Of a DNA stretch of 64,000 nt, positions 18,759 to 27,862 are shown piece after piece. How positions within the stretch are numbered: position 1 is the first letter of the stretch; every line of letters begins with the position of its first letter. The DNA comes from JAFDXJ01 sp038257845. GTDB lineage: Bacteria > Bacteroidota > Bacteroidia > Chitinophagales > Chitinophagaceae. The position numbers were made by a program, and so were the translations under genes. Where the stretch lies: assembly GCA_038257845.1 (NCBI GenBank), contig JBBSQL010000001.1, positions 186,001-250,000 of the forward strand. Reading direction: 5' to 3'. The notes beneath the pieces are model-generated. The model searched no databases and had not been told where the DNA came from. It saw nothing but the letters and a program-made list of their open reading frames with translations.

Positions 18759-21554
18759 ATGAAAAAAATCATTTTACTTCTCACTATACTTTTTATATCA
18801 ACTTTCATTTTTTCTCAAACTGCTTCAGTAAAAGGCCATATCAGCGATACCACGAGTAAAGAAAATCTTTCTAATACTTCTGTTTCCTTTTTGCGCAGCA
18901 AAGATTCTGTGTTGTATAAATTTACACGCACAGATAAGAATGGAAACTTTTCTATTCCAAATATGAATGCAGGTAAATACCTTATTTATATGACTTATCC
19001 CGGCTACGCGGATTTCATTGATGAAGTAACGGTTGAAGATAATAAAACAAATGATTTAGGTACACTCGCGATGCTTACAAGAGAACATCTTTTGCAGGAA
19101 GTAATCGTTAACCAACAAGGTGCCATTCGTATAAAAGGTGACACAACTGAATTTAAAGCCGACAGTTTTAAAGTGCGGGAAGGGGCAAACGTTGAAGAAT
19201 TACTGAAAAAATTACCCGGCATACAAGTGGATAAAGATGGCAATATTACGGCAATGGGTGAATCTGTAAAAAAAGTGCTGGTGGACGGTGAAGAATTTTT
19301 TGGAAATGATCCAACAGTTGCTACGCAAAATATACAGGCTGATGCAATTGACAAAGTGCAGGTATTTGATAAGAAAAGCGACCAGGCAGTGTTTACGGGC
19401 ATTGATGATGGAGATAAAACTAAAACCATCAATCTTACTTTAAAAGAAGATAAGAAGAAAGGCTATTTCGGAAAATTAGAATTGGGTGGCGGTCCCGATG
19501 ATAAATGGAATAACAGCGCCATGTTCAATGATTTTAAAGGAAAAAGTAAAATTTCTTTTTATGGTATTATGAGCAGTACAGGAAAAACTGGTTTGAATTG
19601 GGATGAAAGAAGTCAGTATGGAAGCAGTGATGGAAATTCTGTTATGATGGGAGACTTTGGTGGCATGATGTCGTTTTCTACTGGTGATGCTTTCAGCAGC
19701 CCAAATTTTTATGGACAGGGATTGCCAAAAAGTTGGGCGGGTGGAATTAATTATTCCAACAAATTTGATAGCAGTAAGCAAACATTAAACGGCAGTTATT
19801 TATATAATAAAATAAATACGGAAGGCAGTGGTTCTACCATTTCCCAATCATTGATTCCCGGAAATGTTTTTACGACGAATGAAGTAGGAAATAATTTTAC
19901 CAGCAAAGACCGGCATGCATTGAATGGAAATTATGAATGGCAGTTTGATAGCCTTACTTCTATGAAGATCACTGCCAATGGGACAACCGGCATAAATAGT
20001 GGAAGCAGTGTGTATAACAGTACAACAATAAATGATGCGGGCATTTTAGCAAATACCAGTCAGCGTACAAGTAGTTACACCGGTAATAATAATAGTATCA
20101 ATTCAACTATTTTATTGCGCAAAAAATTTGCAAAACCCGGCCGTACTTTGTCTTTTAATTTTGATGAGCAATATAGTAACAATAATACAGACGGCTATTT
20201 ATATTCATTGATTGACAGCCTCACACAATCCGGTGGATACCAGCAGGGCATTACAGATCAGAAAAAAATAAATAATACCAGGACTTCTATGTTGAATGGA
20301 AAATTGGTTTATACAACACCTCTTTCAAATACAGTTTTCTTATCATTGAATTACGCGTTGCGTAAGAGCACGAGTAATTCACAAAAATTGTCTTATGATA
20401 AAGATGTTGCCGGAAAATATTCGGAATTGAATGACACCTTCAGCAATCATTATAATTTTGATGTGCTTACAAATACTGCCGGTGCAGGATTTAATTATAA
20501 TGGTAAAAAAATAACTGCATTTGCCGGAACAGATGTGGCTCTTTCTAATTTTGTACAAACAGATGAAATATTAAACCAGGTATTAAAAAGAAATTATACC
20601 AATTTTTTTCCACGAGCTAATTTCAATTATAAATTCAACAGCAGCACAAGAATTTCCATTAACTATAGTGGAAGTACAACACAACCTTCGATCCAGCAAA
20701 TACAACCTATTCAAGACAATACAAACCCGCTGATTATTACGATTGGTAATCCTTTGCTCAAACAAGCTTTCAGACACAATATCCGTTTTTCAGCAAACTC
20801 CTATAAAGTATTTACGCAGCGTGGTTTTAATATATATGGAAATTTTTCATCTACAGAAAATGCCATTGTAACTTCATCTGTTGTGGATTATTCTTCAGGC
20901 AAAACTGTAAACCAATACATCAACACAAATGGAAATTATAATTATTTTTCTAATTTCGGTTATAATATGAAATTAAAAAAACTGGATATGAACCTTTCAA
21001 CAGGAATAAATGTGAGTGGAGGTAATTTTAATAATTTTGTTAATAATCTTAAAAACACATCAACCAATCAAAATTTTGGTTTTAATGCAAGTATAAATAA
21101 ATATAAAGAGAAAAAATATGATTTTAATTATAGCACATCAATAGAATACAATATAGCAAAATCTTCTATAAATTCTGCAGTTAAAACAAACTATTGGACG
21201 AACGAGCATTATCTCAATTTGAATGTTACTTTGCCATGGAAATTTGAATTGAATAATCAAATTGATGCTAATTTCCGCCAGAAGACAGATTTATTTACAA
21301 AAAATAATGACGTGATACAATGGAATGCGTATATCGGGAAAAAGATATTTAAGGATGATAAAGGTCTCATTAAATTTAGTGCTTTCGATATTCTCGACCA
21401 AAATAAAGGCTACGACCGTTATATCACCAGCAGTGTGATCCAGGAAACAAATTATCAAACGATCAACAGGTATTTTCTCCTGAGTTTTGTTTGGAATATT
21501 TCAAAAAGTGCAGCGACCGCAAATAATGCAGCAGCTACTATTATTAGAAATTAA
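18759..21554 (+). CDS. Outer-membrane beta-barrel protein with CarboxypepD_reg domain
   Basis: A 931-residue outer-membrane protein of the TonB-receptor superfamily, of the type usually paired with a GLPGLI protein. It has a signal peptide ending near IFSQ (residue ~20), a carboxypeptidase-regulatory-like domain (~22-110), a plug-like region with LLKKLPGIQVDKDGNI and VLVDGEEFFGNDP (~145-185), then a long barrel rich in Asn, Ser and Tyr. The barrel resembles the OMP_b-brl_3 family, so TonB dependence is uncertain. It is 8 bases from the GLPGLI gene and surely cotranscribed. Role unknown; related pairs have been suggested to handle peptides or metals, which I cannot test here. Confidence 0.85.
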   Translation: MKKIILLLTILFISTFIFSQTASVKGHISDTTSKENLSNTSVSFLRSKDSVLYKFTRTDKNGNFSIPNMNAGKYLIYMTYPGYADFIDEVTVEDNKTNDLGTLAMLTREHLLQEVIVNQQGAIRIKGDTTEFKADSFKVREGANVEELLKKLPGIQVDKDGNITAMGESVKKVLVDGEEFFGNDPTVATQNIQADAIDKVQVFDKKSDQAVFTGIDDGDKTKTINLTLKEDKKKGYFGKLELGGGPDDKWNNSAMFNDFKGKSKISFYGIMSSTGKTGLNWDERSQYGSSDGNSVMMGDFGGMMSFSTGDAFSSPNFYGQGLPKSWAGGINYSNKFDSSKQTLNGSYLYNKINTEGSGSTISQSLIPGNVFTTNEVGNNFTSKDRHALNGNYEWQFDSLTSMKITANGTTGINSGSSVYNSTTINDAGILANTSQRTSSYTGNNNSINSTILLRKKFAKPGRTLSFNFDEQYSNNNTDGYLYSLIDSLTQSGGYQQGITDQKKINNTRTSMLNGKLVYTTPLSNTVFLSLNYALRKSTSNSQKLSYDKDVAGKYSELNDTFSNHYNFDVLTNTAGAGFNYNGKKITAFAGTDVALSNFVQTDEILNQVLKRNYTNFFPRANFNYKFNSSTRISINYSGSTTQPSIQQIQPIQDNTNPLIITIGNPLLKQAFRHNIRFSANSYKVFTQRGFNIYGNFSSTENAIVTSSVVDYSSGKTVNQYINTNGNYNYFSNFGYNMKLKKLDMNLSTGINVSGGNFNNFVNNLKNTSTNQNFGFNASINKYKEKKYDFNYSTSIEYNIAKSSINSAVKTNYWTNEHYLNLNVTLPWKFELNNQIDANFRQKTDLFTKNNDVIQWNAYIGKKIFKDDKGLIKFSAFDILDQNKGYDRYITSSVIQETNYQTINRYFLLSFVWNISKSAATANNAAATIIRN

Positions 21555-21562
21555 ATTATTAT

Positions 21563-22315
21563 ATGAATAAATTACTCCTTGTTATCTTTCTTTTCACCTG
21601 CTCATTTTGCAATGCGCAAAATATATTTATATCCTCGGGTAAAATTGAATTTGAAAAGAAAGTGAATTTATATAAAGAAATGGAATCTTTCAGTTCTGGT
21701 GGCGGTAGCAGGATGGCGGAAATGAAAAAGATGATACCGCAATACAGTCTTTCTTATTTTGATTTATATTTTGATTCTACAAAATCTTTATATAAACCAG
21801 GAAAAGCAGCACCCACGACGGGCATGAAAGTTCCTGACTGGTTCCAGGGTCCGGCGATTGATAATGTAATTTATGATGATTTAAAAAATGGCAAAACGGT
21901 AAGCCAGAAAAATGTTTTTGAAAATACTTTTCTGGTCAATGACAGCCTACGAAATATTGAGTGGAAAATGACTTCTGAATTACGTGAAATAGCAGGATTT
22001 CAATGTCATCGTGCAGAAACAATTATCATGGATTCCATTTATATTATTGCTTTTTATACCGATCAGATTATTCCGCCCGGCGGCCCGGAATCATTACATG
22101 GTTTACCAGGAATGATACTGGGCATGGTTATTCCGCGAATGCATACAACCTGGTTTGCAACCAGTGTGCAGGTAACCGGAATTAAAACGGATATAATTTT
22201 GCCTCCACATAAAGGGAAAAAAGTAGGCTACTTAGAATTAGATAGTCAACTCAAAACTGCAATGAAAGATTGGGGACCAAACGGACAAAGTTATATCTGG
22301 CGTGTAATGCTATAA
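21563..22315 (+). CDS. GLPGLI family protein
   Basis: A 250-residue exported protein with a signal peptide (cleaved near CNAQ) and the family's diagnostic motif, here HGLPGMILGM (~residues 180-190), followed by a beta-rich C-terminus. It has no enzyme motif. GLPGLI proteins are a Bacteroidota family of unknown function, typically encoded next to a CarboxypepD_reg/beta-barrel protein, as here 8 bases downstream of one. Probably periplasmic or outer-membrane associated. Its stop is 4 bases from the stop of convergent glgC. Confidence 0.88.
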   Translation: MNKLLLVIFLFTCSFCNAQNIFISSGKIEFEKKVNLYKEMESFSSGGGSRMAEMKKMIPQYSLSYFDLYFDSTKSLYKPGKAAPTTGMKVPDWFQGPAIDNVIYDDLKNGKTVSQKNVFENTFLVNDSLRNIEWKMTSELREIAGFQCHRAETIIMDSIYIIAFYTDQIIPPGGPESLHGLPGMILGMVIPRMHTTWFATSVQVTGIKTDIILPPHKGKKVGYLELDSQLKTAMKDWGPNGQSYIWRVML

Positions 22316-22319
22316 TTTT

Positions 22320-23603
22320 TTATAAAGTAAAACCATTCGGTAATACGGTACCTTTTTTTACAACTACAATGCCGCTTTTTACTGTATATAATTCCTGTTC
22401 CGTATTTTCTAAATGTTTGCCACCACGTATTATAACATTGTCCCCAATGCGGCAATCTTTATCAATGATCGTATTTGTGATCTCGCAATTTTCACCAATA
22501 CCTAATTTGGGAATACCTTTAGCAAAGTGACGATTCATATCTTCCAGTGACTCATAAAAATCATTACCCATAATATAACTATTGATGATCTTACTGCCTG
22601 CACCAATCCTTGAGCGAATGCCAATGATACAATTTTCAATTTTTTCTGCATGTAAAATACAGCCTTCAGCGATCAGCGTTTTTTCAAATTTTGTTCCATT
22701 GATCTTGCACGGTGGCAACATGCGGGAACGGGTATAAACCTGTTTTTCATTATCAAATAAATTAAACATGGGAATATCCTCCGTGAGCGCCAGGTTCGCT
22801 TCAAAAAAAGAATGGATGTTTCCTATATCTGTCCAGTAACCTTCATACTGGTAACTGCACACTTTATAATTCGCAATAGAATTGGGTAGAATTTCTTTTC
22901 CAAAATCCGTAGCATCCGGGAATTCACCGTGCAATAATTTATCCATGACTTCCCTTTTAAAAATATAAATACCCATGGAAGCCAGGTATTTTTTCCCCCT
23001 ACTTTTCATTGTTTCACCCGTATCACTTTCCCAATCATTGAGCAAATCAGCAGAAGGTTTTTCAATAAATGACGTGATGACTTTTTCATTATTTGCTTTG
23101 ATAATTCCGAGTTCCGGTGCATCTTCCGCATTCACCGGGATTGTAGCTATGGTAATATCTGCATTACTTTCCCTGTGTACACCGATCATATCAATAAAAT
23201 CCATTTGATACAATTGATCACCACTGAGTACAAGCACATATTCATATTCATTATTATTAATGTGGCGCATGGATTGCCGCACTGCATCTGCTGTACCCTG
23301 GAACCAGCCCTGGTTATCGGGCGTTTGTTCCGCTGCGAGTATATCTACGAAGCCGGTACTGAAAGCGCTGAAATGATACGTGTTTTTGATATGCTTATTC
23401 AATGAAGCTGAATTGTATTGCGTGAGCACAAACATGCGGCTGATGTTAGCATTGATACAATTGCTGATGGGAATATCCACGAGCCTGTATTTTCCCGCTA
23501 TGGGCACTGCCGGCTTGGAACGTGTGGCAGTTAAAGGATAGAGCCTGGAACCCGCACCACCACCCAATATGATGGCAACAATAGAATTTGATAAACTCAG
23601 CAT
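22320..23603 (-). CDS. glgC: Glucose-1-phosphate adenylyltransferase (ADP-glucose pyrophosphorylase)
   Basis: Makes ADP-glucose from glucose-1-phosphate and ATP, the committed step of glycogen synthesis. The 427-residue protein starts with the nucleotidyltransferase motif (GGGAGSRLYPLT, then RSKPAVPIAGKYRLVDIPIS), has the catalytic/substrate regions VLSGDQLY (~105) and FIEKP (~190), and ends in a left-handed beta-helix of hexapeptide repeats (~300-415), where family members bind allosteric effectors. It follows glgA by 37 bases on the same strand, so the two form an operon with glgA first. Cytosolic. Confidence 0.97.
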   Translation of the reverse strand: MLSLSNSIVAIILGGGAGSRLYPLTATRSKPAVPIAGKYRLVDIPISNCINANISRMFVLTQYNSASLNKHIKNTYHFSAFSTGFVDILAAEQTPDNQGWFQGTADAVRQSMRHINNNEYEYVLVLSGDQLYQMDFIDMIGVHRESNADITIATIPVNAEDAPELGIIKANNEKVITSFIEKPSADLLNDWESDTGETMKSRGKKYLASMGIYIFKREVMDKLLHGEFPDATDFGKEILPNSIANYKVCSYQYEGYWTDIGNIHSFFEANLALTEDIPMFNLFDNEKQVYTRSRMLPPCKINGTKFEKTLIAEGCILHAEKIENCIIGIRSRIGAGSKIINSYIMGNDFYESLEDMNRHFAKGIPKLGIGENCEITNTIIDKDCRIGDNVIIRGGKHLENTEQELYTVKSGIVVVKKGTVLPNGFTL

Positions 23604-23640
23604 AACACGTATTTAGATTTATAAAAAATTAATTTGCTTT

Positions 23641-25062
23641 TTATTCAATAACACTTTCATAAACATCCATATATTGTTGAATGGCATGTTCCCAGCTATG
23701 ATCGAACCGCAACATTTTTTCCCGTATTTTTTTCATTTTTTCCGGGTCGTTTTCATACAAATCCAAAGCCCGGCCAATGGCATTATTGATGTCGGCTACA
23801 GTGGCATAATTAAACACAAACCCCCAACCATTTTCTTCCCCGCAATCTACAACTGTATCCCTTAGCCCGCCTGTATTCCTGACCATGGGAATGGTGCCAT
23901 ATCGCATGGCATACATCTGATTCAAACCGCATGGTTCTACCCTGCTTGGCATCAATAAAAAATCTGCTCCTGCATACATTTTATGACTCAACTTTTCTTT
24001 GTAGCCAATTTCTGCATGCATATTTCCTTTAAAATGTTCAGACAATTTTAAGAGTTGTTGTTCTACAAGTTCATCACCACTACCCAAAATCAAGATGTTT
24101 AATCTGCCCGGAAATAAATACATGGCTGATAAAAATGTGTCCGGTAAAACATTCGCGGCTTTTTCTGCGACAAGCCTTCCGATAAAAATAAAAAGTGGTT
24201 TTGAATTGTCTAAATGAAATTCTTCACAGAGTTCTTCTTTGATCAGGGCTTTGCCTTTTCCTGCATTTTTAATTTTAAAATGATGATCGAGATAAGTATC
24301 TGTTGCAGGATTCCAGACTTCTGCATCAATGCCATTTAAGATGCCAACACATTTATTTTTTTCCATGTTAAATAAATGTTCCAGGCCATTTGACTGGTAC
24401 ATTAATTCCTGTAAATAACTTTCACTGACTGTTGTCACCCGCCAGGCATTTTTAATGGCTGAAGCCATCGGGTTAAGCAAGCTGTTCCATTCCAGCAAGC
24501 CTTTTTTCCATATATCCCATTCTGGTAAATAGAAACTTTTATCCCAACCCATCCATCCCTGGTATTGCGCGTTGTGAATGGTGAAAACTGTTGGTATGGT
24601 TGATAATTTTTCAAATGCATAACAATATTTCAGCATGAATGGGATCAGCGCTGTGTGGTGATCATGGCAATGAATAATATCCGGCGTATGCTGCCAATGA
24701 CTCATCCAGTGCAGGAAAGCAATTTGAAATGAAGTGAATCTTTCAGTATCATCATCATAGCCATACACCTTTTCCCTGTCTAATAAACCATGGATATCCA
24801 CGAGGTATAAATCAAAGCCAAGTGTATTATTTTTTTCTTTGTAAATTTTATAATCAAACCATCGGTCGCCCATATTGGTGCGGCCGGTGAAATCTTCCGT
24901 CCATTCATTTTTATTTAAGAATGGGGTAATATAAAGCGGCATCACCACTTTTGCATAATGGCCGGCTTTGCATTGGTATTTTGGTAAAGCACCGACTACA
25001 TCGCCGAGGCCACCGACTTTTGCGACCGGGTAACATTCTGCACTCAAATGAATTATTTCCAT
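23641..25062 (-). CDS. glgA: Glycogen synthase (ADP-glucose-dependent, GT5)
   Basis: Extends alpha-1,4-glucan chains from ADP-glucose. I start it at 25062 (MEIIHLSAECYPVAK), giving 473 residues, close to the bacterial norm of ~480. The frame is open 65 codons further, but that stretch is not GlgA-like and contains an exact promoter box. The N-terminal KVGGLGDVVG motif (~15-24) binds ADP-glucose; the second Rossmann domain has FIGRLVAEKAA (~295) and the C-terminal PSRVEPCGLNQMYAMRYGTIP with the conserved Glu. First gene of the glgA-glgC operon, divergent from the ROK kinase gene. Confidence 0.96.
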   Translation of the reverse strand: MEIIHLSAECYPVAKVGGLGDVVGALPKYQCKAGHYAKVVMPLYITPFLNKNEWTEDFTGRTNMGDRWFDYKIYKEKNNTLGFDLYLVDIHGLLDREKVYGYDDDTERFTSFQIAFLHWMSHWQHTPDIIHCHDHHTALIPFMLKYCYAFEKLSTIPTVFTIHNAQYQGWMGWDKSFYLPEWDIWKKGLLEWNSLLNPMASAIKNAWRVTTVSESYLQELMYQSNGLEHLFNMEKNKCVGILNGIDAEVWNPATDTYLDHHFKIKNAGKGKALIKEELCEEFHLDNSKPLFIFIGRLVAEKAANVLPDTFLSAMYLFPGRLNILILGSGDELVEQQLLKLSEHFKGNMHAEIGYKEKLSHKMYAGADFLLMPSRVEPCGLNQMYAMRYGTIPMVRNTGGLRDTVVDCGEENGWGFVFNYATVADINNAIGRALDLYENDPEKMKKIREKMLRFDHSWEHAIQQYMDVYESVIE

Positions 25063-25128
25063 AGCTAATTTATCTTTTTCATTTTTTATTTGCACAGTTT
25101 GCCTTCTGCAAGCTGCAAAATATTCAAT

Positions 25129-25136
25129 CAAATTTA
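25129..25136 (-). promoter_or_regulatory. Predicted -7 promoter box for glgA-glgC
   Basis: Minus strand TAAATTTG, exact TAnnTTTG match, about 66 bases before the chosen glgA ATG. It implies a leader of about 60 nt and rules against the longer open frame as the start. Confidence 0.5.
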
Positions 25137-25208
25137 CTGAATTGAAATTGTAAAAGATTTTTTTTTCAGAATAACTTAACTTTATGAAGATATAATAAAA
25201 ACTCAAAA

Positions 25209-26171
25209 ATGAATGAAGCAAAAAGCCTGGTGATCGGAATTGATATTGGCGGCACAAATACCGTTTTCGGAATTGTGAACCGCGCTGGCAAAATTATTTC
25301 AAGAGGAACTGTTTCCACTTCTGCATTTACTGAAGTAGATAAATATATTGATCATTTATATGACGCTATAATTCCCGAAATTGAAAAAGCTGGTGGTAAG
25401 GAAATGTTTAGTGGTATCGGCATTGGTGCACCGAATGGAAATTATTATAAGGGTACGATTGAATATGCACCCAATTTAAAATGGCAAAAAGGAATCATTC
25501 CTTTTGCGGAAATGATGGAGAAAAAATTTGGGATCCCTTCATTTCTAACCAATGATGCAAATGCTGCGGCTGTTGGTGAAATGAAATATGGCGCGGCAAA
25601 AAACATGAAAGATTTTATTATGATCACATTGGGTACTGGCGTTGGTAGTGGTATCGTTGCAAATGGCGCCGTGATATACGGGCATGATGGTTTTGCAGGT
25701 GAAATGGGACATATTACTGTTTTGCCCGGTGGCCGGAAACACTGGTCCACCGGTGCTTTCGGGCCATTGGAAGCGTACGCTTCTGCCACTGGTGTACGGC
25801 TTACTGCCATTGAATTTCTTGGTACGGGTAAATTCAAAGACAGCCTGTTGGAAAAACATCCGAATGAAGAAATCAACAGCAAACTTATTTATGAATATGC
25901 TGAAAAAGGAGATGCGCTTTGCCGCGAAGTATTCAAAATAACAGGAGAAATCCTGGGTCTTGCTTTAGCAAATGCCGTCATGTTTTCTTCCCCTGAAGCG
26001 ATCTTTTTATTTGGTGGTTTATGCGAAGCAGGCGACCTTTTAATGAAGCCGGTAAAAGAAAGTATGGAAAAAAACCTCATACCCATATTTCAAAATAAAG
26101 TGCAATTAATTTTCAGTGAACTGAAGCAATCAGATGCAGCCATATTGGGTGCAAGTGCTCTGGCCTGGTAA
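25209..26171 (+). CDS. ROK-family glucokinase
   Basis: Predicted to phosphorylate glucose with ATP, feeding glycolysis or, via glucose-1-phosphate, glycogen. The 320-residue protein has the ATP-binding DIGGTNTVFGIV (~13-24), sugar-binding TNDANAAAVGE (~116-126), TLGTGVGSGIV (~142-152) and GEMGHITVLPGG. The ROK zinc site (CxCGxxGCxE) is missing: the equivalent segment is HWSTGAFGPLEAY, with the Glu kept but all three Cys gone. Some Bacteroidota relatives show the same loss, so it is likely a lineage feature rather than decay. Divergent from glgA over 146 bases; a near-match box TAACTTTA (25177-25184) precedes it. Confidence 0.9.
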   Translation: MNEAKSLVIGIDIGGTNTVFGIVNRAGKIISRGTVSTSAFTEVDKYIDHLYDAIIPEIEKAGGKEMFSGIGIGAPNGNYYKGTIEYAPNLKWQKGIIPFAEMMEKKFGIPSFLTNDANAAAVGEMKYGAAKNMKDFIMITLGTGVGSGIVANGAVIYGHDGFAGEMGHITVLPGGRKHWSTGAFGPLEAYASATGVRLTAIEFLGTGKFKDSLLEKHPNEEINSKLIYEYAEKGDALCREVFKITGEILGLALANAVMFSSPEAIFLFGGLCEAGDLLMKPVKESMEKNLIPIFQNKVQLIFSELKQSDAAILGASALAW

Positions 26172-26175
26172 TAAA

Positions 26176-26200
26176 AATGCGGGCAAAACATGCCCGCATT
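26176..26200 (-). terminator. Intrinsic terminator after the aquaporin gene
   Basis: A perfect 10-bp stem (AATGCGGGCA and complement) with a 5-base loop. The T-run follows it on the minus strand, so it terminates the aquaporin transcript; for the converging glucokinase it offers a hairpin without a clean U-tract. Confidence 0.82.
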
Positions 26201-26218
26201 AAAAAAATATTTCTACAA

Positions 26219-26857
26219 TTATTTATCATCCTTATTACAAGCCAGGAATATAAAAGCAGCGATCAAACCACCACCGAAACAACCAACAGCATATACCCAA
26301 AGGTCACTCCAATTGGCCATGTGCATGAGTAAAACACCCAATGCTACTGCGGGATTAAATGCACCGCCAGAAAAACCACCCAGCGCATACGCCATACAGG
26401 TAACAGTCAGACCAATTGCAAGTCCATAAAAACTATTTCCCTGTGTGCCTTTCGCTGTTGCTGTATTCAACACTACAAACACAAGCGCAAAAGTTCCGAG
26501 AAATTCAGCAATTAAACCACTTGTGGAATTAGCCATTAATGCAGCATCCACGGGTATTTTATCACCTAATAAAAACATCACCGTAAATGCAGCAGCAGCG
26601 CCACCAATAAACTGGATCACCCAATACCCAATAGCATCACTGAACGTTATTTTTCCCCTAACTAAAACAGCGAGTGTGACTGCAGGATTATAATGTGCAC
26701 CGGAAATATGGCCACCTGCAAAAACCATCACCATCAGTACAACGCCTATTGCAATTGGAGCTGTGATGGCTGCTGTAGCGCCGCCACCAAGAACAGAAAG
26801 GCCAACGGTTAAAACAAGGAAATACGTACCAATAAACTCTGTGATTAATTTTCTCAT
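26219..26857 (-). CDS. Aquaporin/MIP-family channel with altered selectivity filter
   Basis: A 212-residue inner-membrane channel with six hydrophobic helices and the two half-helix NPA motifs (Asn57 in HYNPAVTL and Asn168 in AFNPAVALG). In classical aquaporins the second NPA is followed by the arginine of the aromatic/arginine filter (NPARS); here that position is Val171, clear in the DNA (GCA GTA GCA). Overall length and pattern are AqpZ-like, and no glycerol-channel Asp follows the second NPA. It therefore carries water or small neutral solutes with uncertain selectivity. Monocistronic by context, with a strong terminator downstream. Confidence 0.9.
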   Translation of the reverse strand: MRKLITEFIGTYFLVLTVGLSVLGGGATAAITAPIAIGVVLMVMVFAGGHISGAHYNPAVTLAVLVRGKITFSDAIGYWVIQFIGGAAAAFTVMFLLGDKIPVDAALMANSTSGLIAEFLGTFALVFVVLNTATAKGTQGNSFYGLAIGLTVTCMAYALGGFSGGAFNPAVALGVLLMHMANWSDLWVYAVGCFGGGLIAAFIFLACNKDDK

Positions 26858-26942
26858 TGTTGATTAATTTTAGTTAGGTAAAAGATTAAAATTAGAAAAA
26901 AGAAAATTAACGATGCAGGAAAATATTTTTGAAACTCTTTTC

Positions 26943-27329
26943 TTATTTTTTAATAATCCCAATTAGCATCATTACCCAGCCGGCAATAAAACACAAACCT
27001 CCAAATGGTGTAATTGCGCCGATCCATTTCATATTATCAGCGCCCGCAGAAAGTATAAAGGTTAATGCATATAAAGAACCTGAAAATAATATAACGCCGG
27101 CAATAAATAACCGCCCGCTCCAAAGCATATAATCATTGGGAAAAGATTGAAATAAAATGCCTGCTGCTAATAATGCAAATACATGATAGAACTGGTATTT
27201 GACACCTGTTTCGAAAACGGCTAATGCAGATTCACTTACTTTTTCTTTTAATGCGTGCGCACCAAATGCACCGAGGGCTACAGCCAATGCAGCAATGATT
27301 GCTGCGGAAATTAAAAAGGGTTTATACAT
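26943..27329 (-). CDS. DUF423 small integral membrane protein
   Basis: A 128-residue protein with four hydrophobic segments, matching the DUF423 (YgdD/YwdK) family: AVALGAFGAHALKEK near the N-terminus, then YQFYHVFALL and TPFGGLCFIAGW near the C-terminus. Family function is unknown. Its start overlaps the end of aroK by 8 bases, so it is translated from the same message and is probably the last gene of an operon beginning with the acyl-CoA dehydrogenase gene. Confidence 0.88.
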   Translation of the reverse strand: MYKPFLISAAIIAALAVALGAFGAHALKEKVSESALAVFETGVKYQFYHVFALLAAGILFQSFPNDYMLWSGRLFIAGVILFSGSLYALTFILSAGADNMKWIGAITPFGGLCFIAGWVMMLIGIIKK

Positions 27330-27834
27330 AGTTGATTTTTTTTAAAATATCTTCTATTAAATGAACAGGGCTTTCAATATGGACTACAGCTTTTGAAAAA
27401 CATGAATTTCTTTCTTCCATTTTAATCTGCAAAAAATTTAATAATTCATCGGAATCAAAATCACGAATAAGTGGCCTGTGATTTTTTTCATGAATTAATC
27501 TTTCAGCCAAAATAAACGCTGGTTCATGAATCCAAACGGTCAATCCATTTTTATTCAGCCAGGATAAATTATCAAAAAAACAAGGAGTACCACCACCTGT
27601 AGCCAATACAAAGTTTTGCTTTGTTTCAAATGTTCTTAAAATGTCCGATTCTTTTTGCCTGAAATATTTTTCTCCATGATGAAGGAAAATTTGCAAAATC
27701 GTTTTTTGTTCTTTGCTTTCAATTTCCCCGTCAAGATCAAAAAAATCCTTTTCCAATGCTGCTGCAATTTTTTTACCCCAAAAAGTTTTTCCGGCACCTG
27801 TCATGCCGATAAGAAAAATATTTTTATACTTCAT
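27322..27834 (-). CDS. aroK: Shikimate kinase
   Basis: Phosphorylates shikimate in the chorismate pathway. The 170-residue protein matches family length and shows Walker A (GMTGAGKT, ~10-17), the shikimate-binding Asp in FFDLDGEIE (~31-39), an Arg in EKYFRQKE (~57), the GGG motif in ATGGGTPC (~79-86) and the lid Arg in HRPLI (~119). Cytosolic. It lies 28 bases downstream of the acyl-CoA dehydrogenase gene and overlaps DUF423, suggesting cotranscription without an obvious functional link. Another shikimate-pathway gene, aroQ, is about 23 kb away. Confidence 0.94.
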   Translation of the reverse strand: MKYKNIFLIGMTGAGKTFWGKKIAAALEKDFFDLDGEIESKEQKTILQIFLHHGEKYFRQKESDILRTFETKQNFVLATGGGTPCFFDNLSWLNKNGLTVWIHEPAFILAERLIHEKNHRPLIRDFDSDELLNFLQIKMEERNSCFSKAVVHIESPVHLIEDILKKINYV

Positions 27835-27862
27835 TCTAAGAAAAAATAATTTTTATATGTTG

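Noticed and set aside
25063..25257. A 65-codon extension upstream of glgA.
   Set aside because: It is not GlgA-like, overlaps the start of the divergent glucokinase gene and contains an exact promoter box for glgA.
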